From Monoraphidium neglectum (Eukaryota > Chlorophyta > Chlorophyceae > Sphaeropleales > Selenastraceae): 26,469 nucleotides of DNA. Under the pieces are notes generated by a model. That model was not told the origin of the DNA. It saw only the letters and a program-made list of their open reading frames with translations, and ran no database searches. The stretch spans positions 1,423 to 27,891 of the forward strand of contig NW_014013203.1 of assembly GCF_000611645.1 (NCBI RefSeq), given 5' to 3'. The position numbers and the translations under genes were made by a program. Positions 10,127 through 19,857 of the stretch are shown in pieces (within the stretch, counting starts at the first letter, position 1; each line of letters opens with the position of its first letter).

Positions 10127-10724
10127 CGATGACCCACTCGCAACCCGGCCACCCGCCGCTGGTGTCGCAGTGCAGCCTCTGCTAGTGAGGGTCACAACAG
10201 AAGCTGAGTGACGCATGGCCAAATTCACAGCAACAGGCGCCTCCATTGCTGCATCAATCGAGCTGCAGCAAGCAGCATCCATTGAAGAGTTTCTGGCGTG
10301 CGCCACCATTCGGTCGGACCGCTGGCGCCCTGTCCGCACGAGCAGCTGCGGCCGCCGCAGGCGCATGGACACCCCCTGTGTGTCAGTGATACGTGGCCTT
10401 GGCCCCAACTCGATCCTTCGGCGGCGTTGCAGGGCGCAAGCCCGCTCAGCGCCACTTCCCGCATAAAACCTTTGTGCAACGTTTTGCAAACAGCCATACG
10501 GTCACGTGCGCATCCCTCGTGCAAGCGGACTTTCAGGCCTCAGCCAGTGCCGCCTGCCTGTGCTTCCCGCGCTCTCGACCAAGCAACTGCCCGATGCTTG
10601 CTCGTGTTGGTTCTGATGTGAGCCGAGATTTTGCCCCCAAGCTGTTCTTGGAAGTTTCTTGCTTGTACGAGGAATACAACACATTAGCAGCAGACCTGCT
10701 TGATCACAGTATGCATGACAGTAC

Positions 10725-10729
10725 TGTAA
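10725..10729 (+). terminator. TGTAA polyadenylation signal, hisG
   Basis: The first TGTAA I see downstream of the hisG stop (10124-10126). It implies a 3' UTR of about 600 bases. Confidence 0.45.
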
Positions 10730-10752
10730 ACACTGCTGCTATCAAGGTCATG

Positions 10753-10757
10753 TTACA
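10753..10757 (-). terminator. TGTAA polyadenylation signal, first small secreted gene
   Basis: TTACA on the plus strand reads TGTAA on the minus strand, about 300 bases after the stop of the gene at 11059. It faces the hisG signal 24 bases away. Confidence 0.45.
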
Positions 10758-11058
10758 TGCGTGCCAGGACAATGCCCAGTGTTCAGGATGTAGAACATAC
10801 AGGTGTGCGCTGCTGCTTGGTCAAGTGAGTGTGCATCTGTGCTGTGTGTCGGTGCAAACGAAGGTGTCACGCAAGGGGACATTGACCAGTTTTTGGTCGC
10901 AATTGTGAAAGCTTTAAATTGTGTTGTTGGCTCAAACTCACCACTACCAGAATGTGTTGACCCCAAATGCAAGGACACAAATGTTTCCAGTACACGCGAC
11001 AGGAGAGTAGGCAAACGGTTGGCATGCTTGTTGCGTGGCTTGCTTTGTGCGTGGTGCT

Positions 11059-11804
11059 TTAGGAGTTGCCGTCGCCGTTGCGTGTGCTGCCGGTGCTGCT
11101 GCTGCAGCCGCAACCGCTGCCGCTGCTGCCGCTGCTGCCTCTGCTGCCGTTGCCGCCGCTGCTGCCGCTGCCGCCGCTGCTGCCGCTGCCGCCGCTGCTG
11201 CCGCTGCCGCCGCTGCTGCCGCTGCCGCTTTTATCAACCAGCTTGGCCATGTCCTGAGCAAAGAGGGCCGTCATCTCATCCCCACGGCTGCCTTCGTAAT
11301 CGCCACTCTTGTCAAAGTCCCAGTCCAGGCTGGCTGTGGCGCTGACGGCGCCGTTGCCAGCCACCGCAGAGGATCCATATCCCGCGCTGGTGGCCCGCCC
11401 AAACGCGCCGGCGCTGCTGGTGGCGGCCTGGGCTGCGGTGAGGGCCGCCCCAGTGTGGGTGACCTGGGTGAGGGCGCGGCGCCAGGCGGCGACGCCGGCG
11501 GCCACAGCCGCTGGCGCAATGGCCGCGGCACCCTTCGGGCCTGCAGAGGCGCCGAGGCGCAGGGGTCGGCTGGCGGCTGCTGAGTCGCAGAGGAGGGCGC
11601 CTGATTTGGTTGGAACAAAGAAGTGAGGCGGGAGGGGCGGGGTTTGCCATGCAAGATGTGAAGCTCATGGCTGCGTACTGGGCCTGGTGGGTTGCACAAG
11701 CTCAGCGACCCCCGACTACAGTACGCTCAACCGAGCTTGAGTTACGCTTGAAACGCACCTGCCAGGAGGAGTGCCAGGAGCGCTGTTGACGAAAAGGCGC
11801 GCAT
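11059..11804 (-). CDS. Small secreted protein, novel family, member 1
   Basis: Family not recognised. Two minus-strand exons, 11804-11759 (46 bases) and 11600-11059, are separated by a 158-base phase-1 GT-AG intron and give 195 residues. Residues 1-~16 (MRAFSSTALLALLLAG) form a signal peptide. A Cys follows at 20 (ALLCDSAAA), then the RPL motif. The core at 52-115 begins VAAWRRALTQVTHTG and ends TASLDWDFDKSG. LFAQDMAKL lies at 128-136. The last ~57 residues are a Gly/Ser tail, partly from an 18-base DNA repeat, with a CGC motif near 178-180. Exon sizes, intron phase and motif order match the genes at 13245 and 22371, which is the main support for the model. Residues 52-115 differ from member 2 at only two positions. 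Probably secreted and possibly extracellular-matrix associated; no enzymatic motif is visible. Confidence 0.75.
11155..11226. repeat. Four perfect 18-base tandem repeats (Gly/Ser-coding)
   Basis: The 18-base unit GCCGCTGCTGCCGCTGCC occurs four times without change. On the minus strand in frame it encodes GSGSSG units of the C-terminal tail of member 1. Less regular flanking copies extend to about 11100. Confidence 0.9.
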
Positions 11805-13244
11805 GCCTCTGGTCTGGGTCTGCTCTGCCGTGCGGCCTGCAAGCGGCGTCTTGGGCCGGGTGACGTCGCCAAGGATTGCAATCAAGTGGATCGGCTGCAA
11901 AATCACTGGAGGTTTTGTGGACTGCTTGTTTGATTCCTGGGGGAGATATTGCTTACTTTGCGACAATCTGGGGCGTTTATCTCTCCCTTGCGAGCAACGA
12001 TTGGAAATTTCAAACGCGGTCACACAAAGAGTGAGGGTGCCGGAAGCACCCGCTTTCTTTGCATTTGTTGCGCGAAGGGGTACATGTGTGTCACTAACCT
12101 GTGCATGTTGATAATCAGATACGCCGCCACCTTTTCAAGGACGAAAAGAGCTTCGCACTCTCAAATGCACCCTACAGTGTGAAGCTCACCCAGCTGGGGA
12201 GCCCTGCAGGCGCTTGCTTTGCTGAGCTGGTCGCACTCTCAAGCTGCAAAGATCTCTACAAATCCAACATTTTGCGTGCAAGCTATGCTGAACGTCCAGG
12301 GTTGGGTAAATCATCCAGGGTGCTTGCAGGGCTTGGTGAAGTCGTGCGCTCCCGCCCCCTGTGTGTGGTCATACCCCTGCTCGGCCCACACCCTGCCCCC
12401 CCCTCTTCCAGTGCTGGTCACGAGTTGTGCAGCATCCATGAGTGTCCGCTGTGCCCACAATGCTCCATTTCTGTGCGGCGTGAATTCGCGTGCAGTCGCG
12501 CAGCTGCAGTCATGACCCTGCCAGCCGCCCACGGGATATCGACCAGGGCTCATAATTGCAGTGCGCACACCGCGATTGAGGACACGGACGCCGCAGGCCT
12601 TGCGCCGTCCAAACACGGGCGCTGTGTCACCAAACACGGGTCTGGGCGCTGCAACCACTGCAGATCCAATGCCCGCAGTCAGCTGTACTCTGCTACCTCA
12701 GACCGGGACAACGCCGCATCCGGCCACCCCACCGCGTCACCGCTGGTAGATCCCACCACTGGCTGCCGGGTCCCTGGAGAACAGGCAATTCGTAGAAACA
12801 TGCGTGGTGCAGAACAAACAGCAAGCAGCCTGGAAGTGAGGTTTACTGACGCCATGCATGCACCATTTGAGTCGGCTGCTTGTGCCGCGGGACCCCAGGA
12901 TGGTGCATGAGCAAGCTGGGCGCTAATCATCGATGTTGGTGACGAGAGATTACGTTGTGGCGGCAATTTGAGGGTCCCCTGCTCTCACATGCCAAGTGAA
13001 GGTGTAAAATTACAAGTGCAGTATGGGCCTTTCTTCGCCAGATGCAAAGGTGCAGCAGGGCAAGGCAAGCATAAGTTTTGTCCTCCACACACATTCTTCT
13101 GAAAAAGCTTGGTTGCTGGGCAAAAACGCAAAAGGCAATGGTTGGATGACCATGGATGAACAAATGTGTGCACCTGGCTGGGCACGTTCAGTGTGAGGAT
13201 CAAGGAGATGTTTGACAGCCCTGCCCGCCTCTGCGCTCGGTCAT
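11805..13244. other. Intergenic region between the two tandem small secreted genes
   Basis: About 1.4 kb holding the upstream region of member 1 and the 3' flank of member 2. The longest plus-strand open frame here (12101-12910) has no recognisable domain and no paralogue in the window. No other feature is seen beyond TGTAA signals near 13003-13014. Confidence 0.45.
13010..13014 (-). terminator. TGTAA polyadenylation signal, second small secreted gene
   Basis: The minus-strand TGTAA lies about 230 bases past the stop of member 2. A plus-strand TGTAA sits at 13003-13007, so the site reads as a signal in both directions. Confidence 0.45.
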
Positions 13245-13972
13245 TCAGGGACTGCCGCCTCTGCTGCCACTGCTGCCCCTGCTGCCATTGTCAAGGTTGG
13301 CCATGTCTTTGGCAAACAGCGTCGTCATGTCCTCATCGCCCCCGCCCTGGCCGCCGCCGCCCTCCAGCAGCTGCGAGCCGCCATCGCTGCCGGAGCCATC
13401 TGCTGCGCCGCTCTTGTCAAAGTCCCAGTCCAGGCTCGCCGTGGCGCTGATGGCGCCGTTGCCAGCCACCGCGGATGATCCATACCCGTCGCTGGTGGCC
13501 CGGCCAAACGCGCCGGCGCTGCTGGTGGCGGCCTGGGCTGCGGTGAGGGCCGCCCCAGTGTGGGTGACCTGGGTGAGGGCGCGGCGCCAGGCGGCGACGT
13601 GGCCGAGCTTGGCAGCGGCAGCGTGGGTGGCAGCGGGTTGCTGTGTGATGTCGGAGCCGAGGTGCAGGGGCCGGGCGGCCGCCGCAGAGTCGCAGACCAG
13701 AGCGCCTGCGTCGTTTGAAAGCAAGAGATGAGGTATGGACGAAGCGGCCGTCAGCACTGGTGGAGGTTTGGGTAGGAAGGGGGTTGTGAAGACTTCCAAG
13801 AAGTTCCTGTGCCCGCCCCACACACTCTGGCTTGGCAGCCACTAACACCCACAGAGAAGTGGGCAAGCCCGCGCAGGCCCCCTTTTACTCGCTTCAGTAT
13901 GTGCAGCCGTTTTTGAAAGAGCACACCTGCCAGCACGAGCGCCAGGAGCGTGGCTGAGGCGGGTGCACACAT
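13245..13972 (-). CDS. Small secreted protein, novel family, member 2
   Basis: Paralogue of the gene at 11059, in tandem. Exons 13972-13927 (46 bases, the same length as in member 1) and 13705-13245 join across a 221-base phase-1 intron to give 168 residues. Signal peptide MCAPASATLLALVLAG at 1-16; single Cys at 20 (ALVCDSAAAARPL). The core 52-115 is nearly identical to member 1, including TASLDWDFDKSG. A Gly-rich insert follows (GSGSDGGSQLLEGGGGQGGG), then LFAKDMANL at 145-153, and a short GSRGSSGSRGGSP end instead of the long Gly/Ser tail of member 1. The first ~116 residues align with member 1 without gaps. No known family recognised. Lies directly downstream, on the same strand, of the papain-type peptidase gene, though 880 bases apart, so expression is presumably independent. 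Confidence 0.75.
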
Positions 13973-14856
13973 GTTTGTGGGTGCTCCCTGTGTGGAATTC
14001 CTGTGACTCGGGGCGGCGTGATGGGACTGACGACAAAGGCACAGATGTTTGGTTGGTAAGTCGCGCGAGTATGCTCGTGTTTGCAGAAAAGTGGAGTTGC
14101 AGCGCTTACATACCCTCCCGCAGTTTGTTTTGACATCGCAAATCCCAAAGTGTGATCGATGCCGGCCCTTGCCCGAGGTTCTCTGGTGGTTTGATCATTT
14201 GCTCGAATTAGTTGTGTCCAGGGTTGTGTCTCAGACCCCAGGCGCCGTCAAGTCTTCAAAACGGGCTTCGGCTGCCAGAGCGTGCTGGCGCACTCCACGG
14301 CTGCACATCCCTCCATACCCCCATCGTGCTGTGCTGCCCTCGAAATGCAGCCGGCTCCCCTCATCCAGCACAGTGCAAGTTGCCACAACTCTTCTGGCAT
14401 TACCCACACCCAGCTGACGGATGCGGATGCTTTGAAAGCATCCACCTTTGCAACACTCATCACACCAACACAAAGGCTGGCGCGAGGAGGGTTGGTCTAC
14501 CTACACCAACATTAGCAGCCCCTGAAAAGTACGCCATGCCTAAGCAGACGACCTCCCAAACCCCTGACAACAAGATTGTGATGCAACGCAAAAAAGGCAC
14601 GCGCGGGGAACGGCGCTTGCCGGTAGCGTGCATATGCGTGTGTGTGCGTGCCTTACTTGTCTGCTGTGCATGTGTAATCTCCTGGCGTGCCTGAAACCCA
14701 GGGGTGCCACTACCTGTTTTCCACAGACCGTCAGGGAGTGCAGTCTGTGGCAATTTGTGGGCGATACAAGCCGTATGACCGCCACACTCCCCAGCCAACC
14801 ATCTGCAAGCAACCGCTTGGACATGCGACTGCGCGTGTGCCCAGCCATGCTCGCCC
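13973..14856. other. Intergenic: peptidase 3' flank and member 2 upstream region
   Basis: About 880 bases with no recognised gene. The only minus-strand TGTAA I see for the peptidase is at 14106-14110, which would give a 3' UTR of about 750 bases. Confidence 0.4.
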
Positions 14857-17800
14857 TCAGCTTCGCTCGGGTCCTTCTGCCCGCGCCCTCCGCGCCTCCT
14901 CCCTTCTCTCCTCTTGCTCCTGCAGCGCCCTGCCGCGCGCGATGCCCAGCGCCATGGCGCTGTCCTGGGCCCCGGGGACAACGAACTTGTCGGCTACTTT
15001 GGCAAACACGGCGTCGCTCGCCACACCGCAGTCGTTGCCGCCCCTGCGCGCAGACAAGAGGAGGGGCGTGAGTCTTTGGCAGTGCATGGGGCTCCATAAA
15101 TCGCACATAAGGGCATGCCATGATCGTTGCATAATCGCGCGAGCTGCATGTCTTTGAGACATGCCCCTCCTGTTGCGCGCTGCCCCCGGGCGCGCCCCAA
15201 TTCCTGTGCTGCTGGCCACGTTGGTGGGTCTGTTTTGTCCCAAGTGAACAAGCCAGCCCAATTGGGATCCATTCGGAATTGAGCCGAACCCACCTGGCCA
15301 TCAGGATGTATCCGTCCTGGCCCCTGCATGAGCCAGCAATTTGGTGGGTGGAACATAGTGCAGCCCGCCTTGCATGAGCTGTGCGACAAGCAATCTTGTG
15401 TAGCAAGGCAGCAGCGCTGGTGCACGTCAGGAGGCGCCCCGCGGTGGTCGTTGACCAAAGCCCCTCCCGCCGCCCCCCCCCAAAAAATCCGAGGCACACG
15501 CAAAGCACATCCCTTCCCTTACCTACTCAATCACACAGATTCAATCAACGTTTTCACATGCTTTCATATTTGAAACAAGAAGCTCACAGTCCACACAAAC
15601 ACAAAAACACACACACGCACATCCACACACACACACTAAGCACAAAACCACACGCACACGCCCCACGCGCGCGCACCCACCAGAGTGAGCTCCATGTGTT
15701 GCGCACGATCCAGTAGCCCTCCCCCTCCCGCTCCCCCCAGCCCACCAGCACCACCGCGTGGTTCAGGCGGCTGGGGCGCGTGGTGCAGCGGTGCTCGTAG
15801 TAAACCCCCTCGCTGTACAGGCCAAACTGGGGGCCCGATATCCAGAGCCAGGTGGGTTGCGAATGCCGACACCGAGGTTAATGGTGATGCTGGTCATGCT
15901 CACAGGGACCACTGCCTGTGCACGCGTGAATAAAAAGCTGTTCGCTGGGCCCCTGCCATATCACCAAGAATGAAGATTTCAGGTGTCCCAGGCATGACCC
16001 AGAACCCTGCAGCCACATCCCGAGAAAGACAGACCGCTCACGTCGTAGTCAGCGTCGATGCCGATTGCCAGGGGGCCGTGACGCATGAGAGCCTCCATGA
16101 CTGACTCGTCGTCCTGGTCAACTGGTGAGTCATATGAGGTTGATGATGGGCAGGACAGTACTTTGGAAGCTTTGAGACTACTGGAGATTCATGCGAGGGT
16201 TTCATTCACAACAGGTCGCAGTCAGTCTGTGAGCCAGCCCGCGGAGCCGGCCAACAAGTCCAGGTAAAGCTAATCAAAGCTAATTATGCATACAGAGCAG
16301 TTTTCTTGTCGGCCGCACGCCCAGGCAATACTTCATCGCAATTTCGGGGCAACGACGCGGGTGTGGATGGCACGACCACAGCGCCACAACGAACGTGGCG
16401 CCGATCCCCACGCACTCACACCCGACCCACCGCGCACGAAGCCGTCGAATATGCCCTCCTTGGCTGTTGTGTTGTCCCTGCGAGCCGTGCACCGTTGTTC
16501 ATATTCCTTTTGAGGGGACCAGCGGCCGGTGATGCCAATGCCACGCGCGCAGGGCAAGGCTGCAGCGGCACAAAGCGGCCCGATTAACAGGGCCGCGGCA
16601 GTGCTGCGGCCCATAATGCGACGGCCCTGGGACGCAGGCAACTTGCCAGGTCTGGTTGAGCGCCCTCAATACCCAGACATCCACCGCACAAGCGGGCACA
16701 GCCTCATGTGCAAATCACGCCTGGCTTGTTTGACATCGCAGCAATCTAGTTGTATTGCGCATGCGTGCGAGAAGGCCAGCCCCTCTGTCGTGACCCTGGG
16801 CTGCCCACGCACCTGCAGAGGCCGACCAGCCCGGCGTATGGGTACGCGGCGGTGGTAGCGGCGCCGCCGGCGGCGGTGACGTAGTCGAACGCGCTGCGGA
16901 CGTCCCCGCCGTCGCAGCCGTGGCCGCCCTTTGGGCAGGGGTGGGGTTGCGATGGATTGTTAGCCCTTGGGGTATGGGGGTATGAGGAACGCCGCGTGCA
17001 GGCCGTTGGTGACCAGGGTCTGATGAGCGCGAGGCCGATGGCAGTGATGCTATGGTGTGAGTAACTTATCTATCTATCTATCAGGGCCAACCCAGGCTAG
17101 TAGAATCCGTGCGCGCAGTAAATCCAGCTCTAGCTTAACAACTCAAAATGTGTGCGCTCATAGCTTGAGCTTGCCTCGGTTTGACTGCAAACAGTACATG
17201 GATGTCTGATACCAGGGCGCTGGTGGCCCTCAGCTTTGGCCCCTGGCGCAGGTTCGAATGCCGCCACAACCCCGAGACGGCGGCCTTGCACCTAGAGCCA
17301 CGGCAGGGGCACCGCGTTTGCTCGCACGCCCCCACCCCCAGGGGCGCCGCACCTCGTCCCAGGCGCAGTCGATGAGCTGCTGCTCGCTGAAGGACCGCGA
17401 CTGCCCCGTGTGGGTGTACCACGCGCCCTCCAGGCTGCCTGTAGCGGAGAACGCCCAGCAGCTGCCGCACTGCAAGGGGAAGGGGTGGTCGGGGCGGGGG
17501 CACAGCAGTGATGGCTGCGTGACAGGCTGGCTGAGTGCCCCAGGCGGCCCCTCACCCTTGTGTGTGCTGCATCACCGATTTTGACGATAATTACTTACTC
17601 GATAAGTCGCTCATTCACTCACAGATGAACTCGTGCATGCATGTGCGTGTGCACGCACATGTGCGTGCACACGCACACCTGCATGCACACACACACACAC
17701 GCGCGCACACACACACAAACACACACACACAACACGCTGCATGCACACATACACACGCATACACACGCGCGCACACACATGCACATACACACACGCCTGA

Positions 17801-19188
17801 ACACCAATCACCCACCTGAGCCTGGTCCTTGACCGCCACATCCGCAGGAGTGCCCCTCCAGTCAAAAAATCTGGGAAGCTGCTCCTTTGTCATGGTGGCC
17901 TTGAAGCTGCCAACCGGCTTCCTAGGGCTGTCCAGGTTGATGCGGCCATGGCGCCTGTTCCACTTCCTACAACGATGGCAGTGGTAGGAGTGTAGTTTCT
18001 TTTGCTAGAGGTTCGCATCGACGCGAGGGCCAGGGGTGAGTGGCTCGTGGGCTGCACTTGTAATGGCTTCAACGTTCATCTTTGTGGGTGCAGCAGGGGG
18101 CGAGCATGCAAAGGGCTGCATGACTTCCCTGCACCTCCATACCGCTGACAGTTGCTGCAAGACCACCGATGAAGCTGCGGCTCCCAATCCCCTCGTCCCC
18201 AGGTGCGCATTTGCTTGAATGCATGTAAACGCAGCACGCCCAGCACGCCCTCACAGCACCCCATGCAACCTGGGAGTGGCGTAGCGCTCGAGCTCGTCGG
18301 GGGTGTAGTCAGCGAGGTGGGTCAGCGCCAGCGTGTGCTTGGGAGCCCCAGGGCCGCCGGCGGCGACCCCTGCGTTGTGGGTGGCAACCTGCCGGTGCCA
18401 GCCGCACAGTCGCGGGTCAGCCGCGTGTTGCGACCGCTTGGGATCAGAGCTTCTGGGCAGCATGCAGCTGTCGGGATAATGTGGGTGTTTGGCCCCCAGA
18501 TGTGAGTTTATCAGCTGAGCAACAAGGGTTGCCGGAGGGTTGGAGTGGCGTGTGCAGATGACACGCGCGGTTCGGCGCAGCGACGCGCAACGGCCGCGCA
18601 CCTTGGCCTTGCTCGCGGAGAACGCGGCGAGGCGGGCGGCGAGCTGGGCGGCGGTGTCGTGGGCGCGGCCAAATGCGGCGGCGAAGGCACTGTAGTGCAC
18701 GCGGTCTGGGGAGGGGGACAGGGTGCGTGGCGGTGTAAGTGGGTGTGGGTTGGCTGATGAGCGTTTGACGATCGGGGAAGAAGAGGTGGGTGGGGGAACA
18801 TACGTGCATTCGAGCGGGCTGTTAATCAGGGGCAGCCCTTGAGTGGTGTGTCGCAGCGCCACGCACCGGCGTCGGGCAGTGCGCCAGGGAGCACCAGGGC
18901 GGCGGCCGCCGCCTCCTCGGCATTTTGGCTGTCCGTGTTGGCGGAGGCGTCATCGTCGGCGGTGTCGTTGCAGATGGAGGGGACGCTGAAGATCTTGGGG
19001 TGGATGGGGCCGCGTGCGAAAGAGTGGAACGTGAAAGAGTACCTGCCGTGTGGGGGTTTTGAACGAGGTGTTTGGTGGTGCGGCTGACGCCTTGCCAGGG
19101 TGCGGTGGTGCGAACGCAGACAACATGGGTGCTGCAAATGCGTGTACATGTGTGCACCCTCACACGTGCATGAGTGTGATTTCAGTAT

Positions 19189-19220
<32 letters not shown>

Positions 19221-19816
19221 AGTTTTTGCACCGCGCAGCCCTGCTGTGGTCTCAAGAGATCCTGCAACATGCTCTCTGTTGCGGCGCCGAGCTTTGTTCC
19301 CGCACTAGCCGAGAGCCTCAGCACACCCTCTCCAGTCAAAGCACTTCATGGCGTCACGCAAGCTCACTCGTCGTAATGCGAACCCTCAAGGATGTCCGTC
19401 CCGACCGCGTGCAGCCTCAGCGGCGCCCCGTCATCCGCCGCCACGTAGAAAGCGTAGCTGCTGACCTTCTGCCCTTTCACGTCCCTCCGCTGCCACAGCG
19501 TCGCCGCGCGGCCAGCAACCACGGACGGCCCCGCGCTGACCCAGCCGGCAGCGGACAGGTCCGGCAGCGCGGGGGCGGCCAGGGGCCCCGAGCTGGGGCC
19601 GGCTGCGGCCGCGTGGAGGCGCCGGACGGGGCCCTTGCCGGAATTGTCGAATATGCGGCAGTGGGAGGGCTTGTACTTGCGCGGAGCTATGGAGTATTCT
19701 TTGTCCTGTAGCGATGGAAGTCGAGCATTGGGGTCTTGTCTGCCAAAGGCAAAGATGTGGAGTGCAATATGTGTGTGTGTGTGTGTGTGCATGCCCGAGT
19801 GAGAGAGAGTGTGTGT

Positions 19817-19857
<41 letters not shown>

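Larger units (their letters stand above)
10127..11058. other. Tail-to-tail 3' region of hisG and the first small secreted gene
   Basis: About 930 bases between two convergent stop codons. No gene is recognised. It holds the likely 3' UTRs of both genes, with TGTAA signals on each strand near 10725-10757. Confidence 0.5.

Noticed and set aside
11035..11583. Plus-strand polyAla frame and minus-strand frame starting MLRTWPSW with a long Ala run
   Set aside because: Both are other-frame readings of the Gly/Ser-coding repeat of small secreted member 1. The true frame has a homologue at 13245.
12101..12910. 269-residue plus-strand open frame
   Set aside because: No recognisable motif, no signal peptide, no paralogue in the window, and scattered composition. 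Probably chance.
13003..13014. TGTAAAATTACA as a palindromic protein-binding site
   Set aside because: It is not a true palindrome; it is better explained as two opposed TGTAA pentamers.
17245..17265. GGTTCGAATGC, similar to a tRNA B box
   Set aside because: The T-stem does not pair (the position after the loop is G opposite G), and no matching A box or acceptor stem was found. It lies in a peptidase intron.
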